In this document: positions 24,746 through 35,001 of the stretch, piece by piece
Numbering within the stretch: position 1 is the stretch's first letter
Layout: every line of letters begins with the position of its first letter
Origin: Microvirga sp052115485
Lineage (GTDB): Bacteria; Pseudomonadota; Alphaproteobacteria; Rhizobiales; Beijerinckiaceae
Length of the DNA stretch: 64,000 nt
Assembly: GCF_052115485.1 (NCBI RefSeq)
Contig: NZ_JBFRGU010000002.1
Location: forward strand, 124,001-188,000
Direction of reading: 5' to 3'
The notes under the pieces: model-generated
Told to the model about the DNA's origin: nothing
The model's input: the letters and a program-made list of their open reading frames with translations, nothing else
The model's database searches: none
Position numbers and translations under genes: made by a program

Positions 24746-25918
24746 ATGCTCGCACCGATCAATCCTCTCGTTGCCGATGTTGGAAGCCCGCCGATTCCGG
24801 AAGCCCAGGCCTGGACGGCCCGCTATGACGGCTCCTACGGCAAACTGATCAATCTTTCCCAGGCCGTGCCCGGAACGATGCCCCATCCAGCCGTGCTGGA
24901 GCGTCTCGCGGCTGCGGCGGGCTCGGCCGCCACCGCCAAATACGGCCCCATCGAAGGGGATAACGATCTGCGCGCGGCCTATGCCAACGAACTCGTGCGC
25001 GTCTATGGCGGCANCATTCACAGTGCGGATACGGCGATAACGGCTGGCTGCAACCTCGCCTTCTTCGCGACCATGATGATGCTGGCGCGCCATGGCGACG
25101 CCGTGCTCCTGCCGACACCCTGGTACTTCAATCATCAGATGAGTCTCGACATGCTCGGCATCGAACCGCGTCCGCTGCCATGTCGAGCGGAGAACGGTTT
25201 CGTGCCGCGCGTCGAAGATGCGGAACCGCTTCTCGATGAGAAGGTGAAGGCCATCGTTCTCGTCACGCCGAATAACCCGACCGGTGCGGTCTATCCGCCC
25301 CACGTGATCGAGAGTTTCGCTGCGCTTTGCCGTAAACGCGGAATTTATCTCGTGATCGACGAGACTTATCGCGACTTCCTGCCGAAAGGCGTGAACCACG
25401 CACACGCGCTGTTCGAGAGCGCCGACTGGCGCCAGACAGTGATCCAGCTCTATTCGTTCTCGAAGGCTTACGCGATTCCCGGTCACCGTACGGGCGCGAT
25501 TACGGCTGACGCAGGACTGATCAATCAGGTCGCGAAGATTCTCGACTGCATCCAGATCTGCCCGCCGCGCACGGCGCAGATGGCGCTGCCCTGGGCCATC
25601 GACGGCTTACGCCAATGGCGCGAGGACAACCGTGCCGAGATCAACGAGCGCGCTGAAGTCTTCTCCCGTGCACTCGCACCGTTCCCTGAGTGGAAAATTG
25701 AATCCATCGGCGCGTATTTCGCGTATTTGCGTCATCCGTTCGAGGGCAAGACCTCCCAGGCCGTCGCGGAAAAGCTCGCGACCGAGCGCGGTGTTCTATG
25801 TCTGCCGGGAAGTTATTTCGGGCCGGGGCAGGAAAACCATCTGCGCGTTGCCATCGCCAATGTGGGCGCGGATGTGCTGCGCGAGTTGACCGCGCGTTTC
25901 CAGGACTTTCGGGTCTGA
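24746..25918 (+). CDS. PLP-dependent aminotransferase, class I/II
   Basis: The protein has 390 aa from the ATG at 24746 (AAAGG ~9 nt upstream); the frame is open further to 24659. Fold type I features are NNPTGAVYPP, VIDETYRDFLP and the PLP lysine in YSFSKAYAIPGHRTGA, with the family's C-terminal arginine region LPGSYFGPGQENHLRVAIAN. The substrate cannot be assigned. Base 25014 is an N, making residue 90 undefined (codon ANC). Gene order gives no clear pathway. Confidence 0.9.
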   Translation: MLAPINPLVADVGSPPIPEAQAWTARYDGSYGKLINLSQAVPGTMPHPAVLERLAAAAGSAATAKYGPIEGDNDLRAAYANELVRVYGGXIHSADTAITAGCNLAFFATMMMLARHGDAVLLPTPWYFNHQMSLDMLGIEPRPLPCRAENGFVPRVEDAEPLLDEKVKAIVLVTPNNPTGAVYPPHVIESFAALCRKRGIYLVIDETYRDFLPKGVNHAHALFESADWRQTVIQLYSFSKAYAIPGHRTGAITADAGLINQVAKILDCIQICPPRTAQMALPWAIDGLRQWREDNRAEINERAEVFSRALAPFPEWKIESIGAYFAYLRHPFEGKTSQAVAEKLATERGVLCLPGSYFGPGQENHLRVAIANVGADVLRELTARFQDFRV

Positions 25919-26015
25919 CTGAGGCAGGATGTTCCTGGCTGCCCTTGGCGATGCACGACAGGGTTGTTACTGTCATGCTGCGCAGGGCCAGTTCGTGGCG
26001 CGTAAGGATTGACCC

Positions 26016-27122
26016 TTGACCACCAAAACGGATGCAATCGCTGAGCCTGGAGACCAACGGACGACGTCCGTCGGCGGCCCGGGCTGGGTTGGATCCTGGA
26101 ATCGCGATTCGGGTCATCACCGGCGGCGGCATTACTCGGACAGCTATGCCGCGCTCGATCTCGGCACCAACAATTGCCGCCTCCTGATCGCGGAGCCTGC
26201 GCATTTCGGCTTTCGCGTCGTGGACGCGTTTTCGCGGATCGTGCGTCTCGGCGAAGGCTTGGGGCACGGCAACCATCTGAGCGGAGACGCCATCGAGCGC
26301 ACGATCGAAGCCTTGCGGGTGTGCCGCGACAAGATGGAAGCGAAAGAAGTCCGCCGCGCCCGTCTTGTGGCAACGGAAGCCTGCCGTTTGGCGGAAAACG
26401 GGCGGGACTTCATCGAGCGCGTCCGCACCGATCTCGATCTCGAACTGGAAGTGGTGGATCGGCAGACGGAAGCCTATCTCGCGGTGACCGGCTGCGCTTC
26501 ACTTGCGGATCCTGCGGCCGAGTCCATCGTCATCTTCGATATCGGTGGCGGTTCGACGGAAATCGCGTGGCTCGACGGAAAGGCGGGCGACGCCCATTCA
26601 GACCCTTGTCATCGCATCCAGGCTTGGGATTCGCTTCCTGTAGGCGTGGTCACGCTTGCCGAGCGTCATGGCGGCGTCAATGTGACGCGGGAGAGTTTCG
26701 AGGGCATGGTGCACGAGGTCTCGGATCTCTTGCGCGATTTTGCGGGAGCTGCCGCCAAAGCGTCCTCCGCACGCGGATTTCACTTGCTCGGCACGTCGGG
26801 AACGGTCACGACGGTGGGCGGAATCCACCTCGGGCTTCCGCGCTATGATCGTCGTCGCGTCGACGGGCTGTGGATGCGAGACCGCGAAATCACGAAGGTG
26901 GTCGACAGGCTCATCGATACGAGCCTGGAGGAACGGGCGGTCCAGCCTTGCATCGGCCGCGAGCGTGCCGATCTTGTGCTGGCGGGCTGCGCGATCTTGG
27001 AAGCGATCCGCCGATCCTTCCCCTCCGAGCGCCTGCGCATCGCGGATCGCGGGCTGCGCGAGGGAATTTTGATGAACATGATGCGCGAGGACAATGTCTG
27101 GCGTCAGGAGAGCCAAAGGTGA
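26016..27122 (+). CDS. Ppx/GppA family phosphatase
   Basis: The protein has 368 aa with a TTG start preceded by AAGGA at 7-nt spacing. The ASKHA fold is clear: phosphate-1 loop ALDLGTNNCRLLI near residue 46, VVDAFSRIVRLGEGL, ATEACRLAENG, and phosphate-2 loop IFDIGGGSTEIAWLDG. Family knowledge: exopolyphosphatase or pppGpp phosphatase. It is shorter than two-domain E. coli Ppx, matching the two-subdomain alphaproteobacterial form. Residues 1-40 are a charged, probably disordered extension. Its stop overlaps the GTG of rlmE, so the two are coupled. Confidence 0.92.
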   Translation: MTTKTDAIAEPGDQRTTSVGGPGWVGSWNRDSGHHRRRHYSDSYAALDLGTNNCRLLIAEPAHFGFRVVDAFSRIVRLGEGLGHGNHLSGDAIERTIEALRVCRDKMEAKEVRRARLVATEACRLAENGRDFIERVRTDLDLELEVVDRQTEAYLAVTGCASLADPAAESIVIFDIGGGSTEIAWLDGKAGDAHSDPCHRIQAWDSLPVGVVTLAERHGGVNVTRESFEGMVHEVSDLLRDFAGAAAKASSARGFHLLGTSGTVTTVGGIHLGLPRYDRRRVDGLWMRDREITKVVDRLIDTSLEERAVQPCIGRERADLVLAGCAILEAIRRSFPSERLRIADRGLREGILMNMMREDNVWRQESQR

Positions 27123-27817
27123 GTGAGAAGGCCTCGACAGGCGTCCGCAACATGAAGCAGAGGGTGAAGACCGCGAACAAGCGGTCTCTTTCCTCGCAGA
27201 AATGGCTCGAACGTCAGCTCAACGATCCTTATGTGGCGCGCGCCAAGCGCGAGGGCTATCGCTCGCGTGCGGCGTTCAAGCTGCTCGAGATCGACGAGAA
27301 ATATCATTTGCTCAAGCCCGGCCAGCGCGTGGTCGATCTCGGCGCTGCGCCCGGTGGCTGGGCGCAGATCGCGGCGAATAAGGTCGGCGCGAAGGGCAAG
27401 GTTGTCGGTATCGATCTTCTGGCTATCGATCCGCTCCCCGGTGTCGAATTCATCCAGCTCGACTTTCTGGACGAGAGCGCGCCGCAGAAGCTCGTCGATC
27501 TTCTCGGCGGCCAGGCCGATATCGTCATGTCCGACATGGCAGCCAACACCACCGGCCACAAGAAGACCGATCACCTGCGCATCATGGGGCTCGCGGAAGC
27601 GGCGATCTATTTCGCGCGCGAGATTCTGGCGCCGGGCGGAGCGTTCGTCGCCAAAGTGTTTCAGGGCGGCACCGAAGGACAGCTTCTGGCCGATCTCAAG
27701 CGCGATTTCGCCGTGGTGCGGCACGTGAAGCCCGCCGCGAGCCGATCGGGTTCGGCGGAACTCTATGTGCTGGCGACGGGTTTCCGGGGCAGGGCGGAAA
27801 CCATTCCCGAGGCTTGA
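27119..27817 (+). CDS. rlmE: 23S rRNA 2'-O-methyltransferase RlmE (FtsJ/RrmJ)
   Basis: It methylates the ribose of U2552 (E. coli numbering) in the 23S rRNA A-loop. It has 232 aa from the GTG at 27119, chosen for AGGAGA upstream and the overlap with the ppx stop; a later ATG gives MKQRVK. The SAM motif is VVDLGAAPGGWAQIA; catalytic residues fit SRAAFKL (K), VMSDMAANTTG (D) and AKVFQGG (K). A basic N-terminus is typical. Confidence 0.95.
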   Translation: MSEKASTGVRNMKQRVKTANKRSLSSQKWLERQLNDPYVARAKREGYRSRAAFKLLEIDEKYHLLKPGQRVVDLGAAPGGWAQIAANKVGAKGKVVGIDLLAIDPLPGVEFIQLDFLDESAPQKLVDLLGGQADIVMSDMAANTTGHKKTDHLRIMGLAEAAIYFAREILAPGGAFVAKVFQGGTEGQLLADLKRDFAVVRHVKPAASRSGSAELYVLATGFRGRAETIPEA

Positions 27818-27842
27818 ACCTCCGTCCGAGACGGAGGGCCGG

Positions 27843-28781
27843 ATGGCGACGCACAACATCGGCATCATCGGCTTCGGCAAGATCGCGCAGGATCAGCATC
27901 TTCCGGCAATCAAAGGTAATCCCGCCTTCGATCTTCTGGCTGTTGCGAGCAAGCGCGGTCTGAAGCCCGACGAGGCGAAGCACACCTTTCAGGATTATCG
28001 GGAGATGCTTCGAGCCTTGCCCGATCTCGAAGCGGTGAGCATCTGCACGCCGCCGCAGGTTCGGCACCAGATCGCTCGCGACGCATTGCTGGCGGGCAAG
28101 AGCGTTCTTCTCGAAAAGCCACCCGCCGCGACTTTGAGCGAGCTCGAGGATCTCAAGGCCATCGCCAAGCGGACGGGCGTCACGCTGTTCGCCACCTGGC
28201 ACGCTCAATACAACCACGCCGTCGATGAGGCGCGCGCTATTCTTGCCGGACACAAGGTCAAACGCCTTGTCGTGAACTGGAAGGAGGACGTGCGCCATTG
28301 GCACCCGGGACAGCAATGGATCTGGCAGGCCGGCGGCTTCGGCATTTTCGACCCCGGCATCAACGCGCTTTCGATCCTCACCCGCATTCTGCCGGAGCCG
28401 ATTTTCATCCAGCAGGCGAAGTTGCAATTCCCGTCGAACCGGGATGCGCCGATCGCCGCCGATCTGGTCTTTTCCTCGGGCGATGCCGGTGAGGATCTTC
28501 AGGCGCATTTCGACTGGCGCCAGACCGGCCCGCAGACCTGGGACATCGAGATCGAGACTGCCGACGGCAAGCATCTCGATCTGGCAGAAGGCGGCATCCG
28601 GCTCGCAATCGATGGCAAAGCCATCGTTGAAGAGCCTTCCGAGGAATACGAGGGGATTTACGCCCGGTTTGCGAGGCTTCTCGACAGCAAGCAGTCCGAC
28701 GTTGAGGACACCCCATTCCGCCTCGTCGCGGACGCTTTCATGGTGGGGCAGCGTGTGACGGTGGAGCCCTTCATGGATTGA
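27843..28781 (+). CDS. Gfo/Idh/MocA oxidoreductase, L-arabinose/D-galactose 1-dehydrogenase-like
   Basis: The protein has 312 aa; GGAGG precedes the ATG. The N-terminal Rossmann motif is IGIIGFGKIAQDQHLPAI, the EKPPAATLSEL loop is the catalytic EKP site, and the segment RHWHPGQQWIWQAGGFGIFD closely resembles AraA (L-arabinose 1-dehydrogenase) of Azospirillum as I remember it. Family knowledge: NAD(P)-dependent oxidation of aldoses to lactones in the non-phosphorylative pathway. No sugar pathway genes adjoin it, so substrate remains inferred. Confidence 0.85.
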   Translation: MATHNIGIIGFGKIAQDQHLPAIKGNPAFDLLAVASKRGLKPDEAKHTFQDYREMLRALPDLEAVSICTPPQVRHQIARDALLAGKSVLLEKPPAATLSELEDLKAIAKRTGVTLFATWHAQYNHAVDEARAILAGHKVKRLVVNWKEDVRHWHPGQQWIWQAGGFGIFDPGINALSILTRILPEPIFIQQAKLQFPSNRDAPIAADLVFSSGDAGEDLQAHFDWRQTGPQTWDIEIETADGKHLDLAEGGIRLAIDGKAIVEEPSEEYEGIYARFARLLDSKQSDVEDTPFRLVADAFMVGQRVTVEPFMD

Positions 28782-28805
28782 GGGGAGGCGCAGTTCTCAC
28801 ATCTC

Positions 28806-28942
28806 CGTCATTCCGGGGCGAGCGTAGCGAGAGCCCGGAATCCATAGCCGCTGCCATCGCCGAATAAGCGGACCCGCGCCGCTCTTCCCTGAGCTGTCGC
28901 GGCTATGGGTTCCAGGCTCCGCTTCGCGGCCCCGGAATGACG
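28806..28942. repeat. Palindromic intergenic repeat
   Basis: Outer arms begin CGTCATTCCGGGGC and end GCCCCGGAATGACG; nested arms with CCATAGCCGC and GCGGCTATGG also pair. It fills much of the 28782-29107 gap. Related outer motifs occur at 15105, 17291, 32871 and 32974. Confidence 0.8.
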
Positions 28943-29107
28943 GGAGTACGCATTCGCAGAAACATTGGCCGCCCGTTCAAGCGATGAGCACGCCCGCAAA
29001 CCTCACTTAACGTTTCGTTGACTCACCCATCAATGCGGGTTTTCCAATACTTTACACAGAACATACAACGAACAATAATGAACATTATAGGAACAACGGA
29101 GGAAGAC

Positions 29108-29209
29108 ATGCTTCGCGCTTTGATCGAAACCACTGCCGAAATCACGTCCTTGTTCATCTTCGGAAGTGCTGTCGCCATCTGGGCCATGCTGCTCTCGCCC
29201 ATGGCTTGA
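29108..29209 (+). CDS. 33-aa single-pass membrane peptide
   Basis: The ORF encodes MLRALIETTAEITSLF then a hydrophobic run to AMLLSPMA. GGAGGAA lies 4 nt before the ATG, one of the strongest ribosome-binding sites in the window. One transmembrane helix is predicted by eye from about residue 13 to 30. The frame also opens upstream to 29018, but without such a site. It stands alone before dnaE. The function is unknown; a small membrane protein of this kind would be missed by length cut-offs. Confidence 0.6.
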   Translation: MLRALIETTAEITSLFIFGSAVAIWAMLLSPMA

Positions 29210-29344
29210 TCCCCGTTCTCCACACTTGTCCAAAGGATGTGGGGTGGGGATAGCGGGCGCCGGTTTCTGGGAGTGGGCGACTTTGTTCTAGTGAGCGGGT
29301 GCGCCCTCATGCGAAAATGTGCGCTATCGTGAGTCGGGTTTTTC

Positions 29345-32300
29345 ATGTCGCGCATTCTCCAAGAAGTCGGTTTCGTGCATCTGCACGTCCATTCGTCCTA
29401 TTCGCTCCTCGAAGGCGCGATGAAGGTCGAGTATCTGGCGAAGCTCGCGGCGGCGGATAAACAGCCCGCGCTCGCGCTGACCGACACCAACAATCTGTTC
29501 GGCGCGCTGGAATTTTCGCAGAAACTTTCCGGCATGGGTATGCAGCCCATCGCGGGTCTTCAGCTCTCGGTCAGCTTCGAGGAGCCCGATCCTGCCGCGC
29601 GTGTGCAGCCGCAGCCGGCGGACATCGTTCTGCTCGCACAGACGGATGAGGGCTACCGCAACCTCATGCGGCTTGCGAGCCGGGCCTATTTCGATGTGCC
29701 GCTCGGCGATGCGCCGCAAGTGGCTGCCGCCGCTCTCGCCAATCACTGCGAAGGCCTCATTGCGCTCACCGGCGGCTGGAGCGGGCCGCTCGATGCGGCC
29801 TTGCGCAATGGCGGTCGTCAGGATCTCGCACAGGCGCGGCTCGATATCCTCAAGCACGCCTTCGGCCATCAGCTCTATGTGGAAGTCCAACGCCATTCCT
29901 TCGACGGGCAGCGTCTGATCGAGGGCGAGCTGATCGCGCTTGCCGATCGTAACGGATTGCCTATCGTCGCCACGAACGAACCCTTCTTCAAATCGCCCGG
30001 AGATTTCGAGGCGCATGACGCGCTTCTTGCCATCGCGGCGGGCCGTCTCGTGTCGGACGAGAACCGCCGCCGCGTGACGCCGGACCACCATTTCAAAACC
30101 CGCCAGCAGATGATGGAACTGTTCCACGATCTGCCGGACGCCTTGCAATCGAGCGTCGAGATCGCGATGCGTTGCGCCACGCGCGTCAACACGCACAAGC
30201 CGATCCTGCCGAGTTTCGGAACGGGCGCCGATGCCGCGACCCTGGACGAGGGCGAGGAACTGCGCCGTCAGGCAGAGGAGGGGCTGGAACTCCGTCTTGC
30301 CGCGCACGGACCCGCGCCGGGATTGACAGAGCAGGATTACCGCGACCGTCTCGCCTTCGAGATCGGCGTCATCCAGCGCATGAAGTATCCCGGCTACTTC
30401 CTGATCGTTGCCGACTTCATCAAATGGGCGAAAGATCACAACATCCCGGTGGGGCCGGGCCGTGGTTCGGGCGCGGGTTCGCTCGTCGCCTACGCGTTGA
30501 CGGTGACCGATCTCGATCCGCTCCGCTTCGGCCTTCTGTTCGAGCGCTTTCTCAATCCGGAACGCGTCTCGATGCCCGATTTCGATATCGACTTCTGCGT
30601 CGATGGGCGCGAGCGCGTCATCGAATATGTGCAGCAGCGCTATGGCCACGAGCAGGTGGCGCAGATCATCACCTTCGGTACGCTGCTTGCACGCGGCGTG
30701 ATGCGAGACGTCGGCCGGGTACTCGAAATGCCCTATGGCCAGGTGGACAAACTCACCAAGCTGGTGCCGCAAAATCCGGCAAACCCGGTGACACTGGACC
30801 AAGCCATCGAGGGCGAGCCCAAGCTCCAGGCTGCTCGCGATGAAGAACCCATCGTCGCGCGTATGCTCAACGTGGCGCAAAAGCTCGAAGGGCTGCATCG
30901 CCACGCCTCGACCCACGCGGCGGGCGTCGTGATCGGCGACCGTCCGTTGCAGGAACTCGTGCCGCTCTATCGCGATCCGAAAACCGGTATGCGCGTGACC
31001 CAGTTCAACATGAAATGGGTCGAGCAGGCGGGCCTCGTGAAGTTCGACTTCCTCGGCCTGAAGACCCTTACGGTGTTGCGCACTGCGGTCGATCTCATCG
31101 CGCGGCGGAATATTACGGTCGATCTCTCGGCGCTGCCGCTCGACGACAAGAAAACATACGAAATGCTCCAGCGGGGCGAAACGGTCGGCGTGTTCCAGGT
31201 GGAAAGTGCCGGCATGCGCAAAGCCCTCGTGGAGATGGAAGCGGACCGTTTCGAGGACATCATCGCGCTCGTGGCACTCTATCGCCCAGGCCCGATGGCG
31301 AACATCCCGGTTTATTGCGCGCGTAAACTCGGCAAGGACGAGCACAACAAGAAGGATTGGTATTCGCATCCGAAGCTCGCGCCGGTTCTGGAAGAGACCT
31401 TCGGCATCATCGTCTATCAGGAGCAGGTGATGGAGGTGGCGAAGGTCCTCTCGGGCTATTCGCTCGGCGACGCCGACCTTCTGCGCCGCGCCATGGGTAA
31501 GAAGATCAAGGCCGAGATGGATGCGCAGCGCTCGCGCTTCGTTTCCGGCGCGACCGGCCCCGATCTCGACAAAGGCAAGGCGAATGAGATCTTCGATCTT
31601 CTCGCCAAGTTCGCCGATTACGGCTTCAACAAGAGCCACGCGGCGGCCTACGCGCTCGTCGCTTTCCAGACGGCTTACCTGAAGGCGAATTTCCCGGTCG
31701 AGTTCATGGCGGGGTCCATGACCTTGGATCTCGACAACACCGACAAGCTCGCGGAATTCCGGCGCGAGGCGCAGCGCCTCGGTATCAAGGTGCTGCCGCC
31801 CTCCGTCAATCGCTCGGGCGTGGTGTTCGACGTTCGCTTCGATGCTGAAGGAAACGGTTCGATCCTCTATGCGCTCGCCGCCATCAAGGGTGTCGGGCGT
31901 CAGGCTATCGAAAGTCTCATGGAAGCACGCGGCGATAAGCCGTTCAAGGATCTCGCGGATTTCGCGCGGCGCATCAACCCGCGCCAGCTCAACAAGCGCA
32001 CTCTCGAAAATCTCATCGCCGCCGGCGCGCTCGACGAGTTGGAGCCGGATCGCGCCAAGGCCCATGCCTCCATCGACGCGATGATGAGCCTCGCGCAGCA
32101 GGCGGCGGAAGCCGCGAATGGCGGCATGAGCGACATGTTCGGCGGGGTCGCCTCGGACGACGTGCAATTGCGCATTCCGTCATATGAGTCCTGGCCCGCT
32201 TCCGTGAGGTTGCAGAAGGAGTACGATGCGGTCGGCTTCTTCCTCTCCGGCCACCCGCTCGATGAATACGGCGAATTGCTGAAAAAGCTGCGCGTTCAGA

Positions 32301-32818
32301 CCTGGGCCGATTTCTCCCGCTCGGTGAAGGCGGGCAATTCGGTCGGCAAGGTCGCGGCCACCATCCTCGACCGGCAGGAGCGCCGCACCAAGAGCGGCAA
32401 CAAGATGGGCATCCTCAACCTGTCCGATCAGACCGGACATTTCGAGGCGATCATTTTCTCCGAAGGGCTGATGCGCCTGCGCGAGGTTCTGGAACCTGGC
32501 AACGCCGTCGTGCTCACGCTGCAAGCCGGCGTCGAAGGCGAAGAAGTGCGCGCGCGCATCGGTATGGCCGACCCGTTGGATGAAGCCATCGCCAAACACC
32601 AGAAGGGCATGCGCATCTTCCTGCGTGACGAGCGTCCCATCGCCAGTGTGCACGAGCGTCTGAAGGCACGCGGGGAGGGCGAGGTTTCGCTGGTTCTCAT
32701 TCTCGACGAGGGCGAGCGCGAGGTGGAAGTCAAACTTCCCGGCAAGTATCTCGCCTCTCCGCAGATCGCAGGCGCGCTCCGCGCCGTGCCGGGCGTGGTG
32801 GACGTGCAGATGAATTGA
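29345..32818 (+). CDS. dnaE: DNA polymerase III subunit alpha
   Basis: Replicative polymerase catalytic subunit, 1157 aa. The PHP domain starts FVHLHVHSSYSLLEGAM at residue ~10. The polymerase core has GPGRGSGAGSLVAYAL and the catalytic PDFDIDFC at residues 411-418. The little-finger/HhH part includes FNKSHAAAYALVAFQTAYLK, and an OB-fold lies near residue 1010 onward. Length and motifs fit DnaE1 rather than the ImuB-linked DnaE2. The ATG at 29345 has only a weak ribosome-binding site. Confidence 0.97.
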   Translation: MSRILQEVGFVHLHVHSSYSLLEGAMKVEYLAKLAAADKQPALALTDTNNLFGALEFSQKLSGMGMQPIAGLQLSVSFEEPDPAARVQPQPADIVLLAQTDEGYRNLMRLASRAYFDVPLGDAPQVAAAALANHCEGLIALTGGWSGPLDAALRNGGRQDLAQARLDILKHAFGHQLYVEVQRHSFDGQRLIEGELIALADRNGLPIVATNEPFFKSPGDFEAHDALLAIAAGRLVSDENRRRVTPDHHFKTRQQMMELFHDLPDALQSSVEIAMRCATRVNTHKPILPSFGTGADAATLDEGEELRRQAEEGLELRLAAHGPAPGLTEQDYRDRLAFEIGVIQRMKYPGYFLIVADFIKWAKDHNIPVGPGRGSGAGSLVAYALTVTDLDPLRFGLLFERFLNPERVSMPDFDIDFCVDGRERVIEYVQQRYGHEQVAQIITFGTLLARGVMRDVGRVLEMPYGQVDKLTKLVPQNPANPVTLDQAIEGEPKLQAARDEEPIVARMLNVAQKLEGLHRHASTHAAGVVIGDRPLQELVPLYRDPKTGMRVTQFNMKWVEQAGLVKFDFLGLKTLTVLRTAVDLIARRNITVDLSALPLDDKKTYEMLQRGETVGVFQVESAGMRKALVEMEADRFEDIIALVALYRPGPMANIPVYCARKLGKDEHNKKDWYSHPKLAPVLEETFGIIVYQEQVMEVAKVLSGYSLGDADLLRRAMGKKIKAEMDAQRSRFVSGATGPDLDKGKANEIFDLLAKFADYGFNKSHAAAYALVAFQTAYLKANFPVEFMAGSMTLDLDNTDKLAEFRREAQRLGIKVLPPSVNRSGVVFDVRFDAEGNGSILYALAAIKGVGRQAIESLMEARGDKPFKDLADFARRINPRQLNKRTLENLIAAGALDELEPDRAKAHASIDAMMSLAQQAAEAANGGMSDMFGGVASDDVQLRIPSYESWPASVRLQKEYDAVGFFLSGHPLDEYGELLKKLRVQTWADFSRSVKAGNSVGKVAATILDRQERRTKSGNKMGILNLSDQTGHFEAIIFSEGLMRLREVLEPGNAVVLTLQAGVEGEEVRARIGMADPLDEAIAKHQKGMRIFLRDERPIASVHERLKARGEGEVSLVLILDEGEREVEVKLPGKYLASPQIAGALRAVPGVVDVQMN

Positions 32819-32870
32819 TGATGCATTGCCGAATGCCGAAAGCGTTCCAGATCGTGTACGCCCCTCCACC

Positions 32871-32965
32871 CGTCATGGCCGGACCTGATCCGGCCATCCA
32901 CGTCTTGGACGAGTGAGTCGTGGCACGCAAAGGCGTAGATGGCCGGGACAAGCCCAGCCATGACG
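32871..32965. repeat. Palindromic intergenic repeat between dnaE and ABC genes
   Basis: It starts CGTCATGGCCGG and ends with an imperfect reverse complement (CCAGCCATGACG). Internal inverted copies are CCGGCCATC and GATGGCCGG. Same family as the repeats in the suf operon. Confidence 0.75.
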
Positions 32966-32973
32966 ATACTCCC

Positions 32974-33004
32974 CGTCATTCCGCTGCGAGGCCATGGAAT
33001 GACG
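32974..33004. repeat. Second short palindromic repeat after dnaE
   Basis: CGTCATTCC and GGAATGACG form perfect 9-nt arms around 13 nt, 9 nt from the previous repeat. The dnaE-ABC gap holds little else. Confidence 0.7.
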
Positions 33005-33087
33005 GTGGCAGGCGGTTTCACCGTTTCCGGTGGGAATGACACCGGAGGAGGTTTCTGTGCGAGCGTGTTTCGTGCTAGCAGCTCCCC

Positions 33088-34055
<968 letters not shown>

Positions 34056-34059
<4 letters not shown>

Positions 34060-34817
34060 ACCTTTATGCGATCAAGGCCATCTATCTTTTCGAGCTGGCG
34101 CGCACTTGGCGGACGTTGATGCAGAGCATCGCCTCGCCGGTGATCTCGACATCTCTCTATTTCATCGTCTTCGGCTCGGCCATCGGCTCGCGCATCGCCG
34201 ACATCGACGGCATCAGCTACGGCGCCTTCATCGTGCCCGGGCTGATCATGCTCTCGATCCTGACGGAGAGCATCTCGAACGCGTCGTTCGGCATCTACAT
34301 GCCGAAATTCTCGGGCACCATCTACGAACTCCTGTCGGCCCCGGTGTCTGCGATCGAAACCGTGATCGGCTATGTGGGCGCGGCCGCGACCAAATCGATC
34401 ATTCTGGGCACCATCATTCTTGTGACCGCGCGGCTGTTCGTGGATTTCTCCATCAGCCACCCGTTCTGGATGGTGGTGTTTCTCTTCCTGACCTCCGTCA
34501 CCTTCAGCCTGTTCGGCTTCATCATCGGCATCTGGGCGGACAGTTTCCAGAAGTTGCAGGTCGTGCCGCTGATGATCGTGACGCCGCTCACCTTCCTGGG
34601 AGGGAGCTTCTATTCGATCAACATGCTGCCGCCCTTCTGGCACACGGTCGCGCTGTTCAATCCCGTGGTCTACCTGGTGAGCGGGTTCCGCTGGAGCTTC
34701 TATGGCATCTCGGACGTGAATGTGGGGATCAGCCTCACCATGACCCTGATTTTCATGTTGGCCTGCCTGACGGGGGTCTGGTGGATCTTCAGGACCGGCT
34801 ACCGGCTCAAGGCCTAA
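34056..34817 (+). CDS. ABC-2 type permease
   Basis: The protein has 253 aa with about six hydrophobic segments, the ABC-2 membrane fold: SPVISTSLYFIVFG, GAFIVPGLIMLSIL, SIILGTIILVTARLF, MVVFLFLTSVTFSLFGFIIG, a PLTFLGGSFYSI loop, and a last helix near the C-terminus. It resembles YadH/NodJ-type permeases. It pairs with the overlapping ATPase; the pair needs dimers to make a complete exporter. The substrate cannot be assigned from context. Confidence 0.92.
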
Positions 34818-35001
34818 GCGGCGGGGAGGGTGCCGCCCCGATCGGGAGGGAAGGGCGCTTTTGACTTGCCTTCGGGCGATTCCTGGCCTATACGCGCGCC
34901 CATCCCACACGCGGAGTTGGCCTCATGTCTGAATGAGGCTTCTGGTGCCGGTCTCGAAAAAGACCGGGCATGCTCCGCGGAGGCTCAACCGGAGAATACC
35001 T

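Noticed and set aside
29324..32167. 947-codon open frame on the strand opposite dnaE
   Set aside because: It mirrors the dnaE codons, has no recognisable domain and is His/Arg-rich, as expected from antisense of GC-rich coding DNA.
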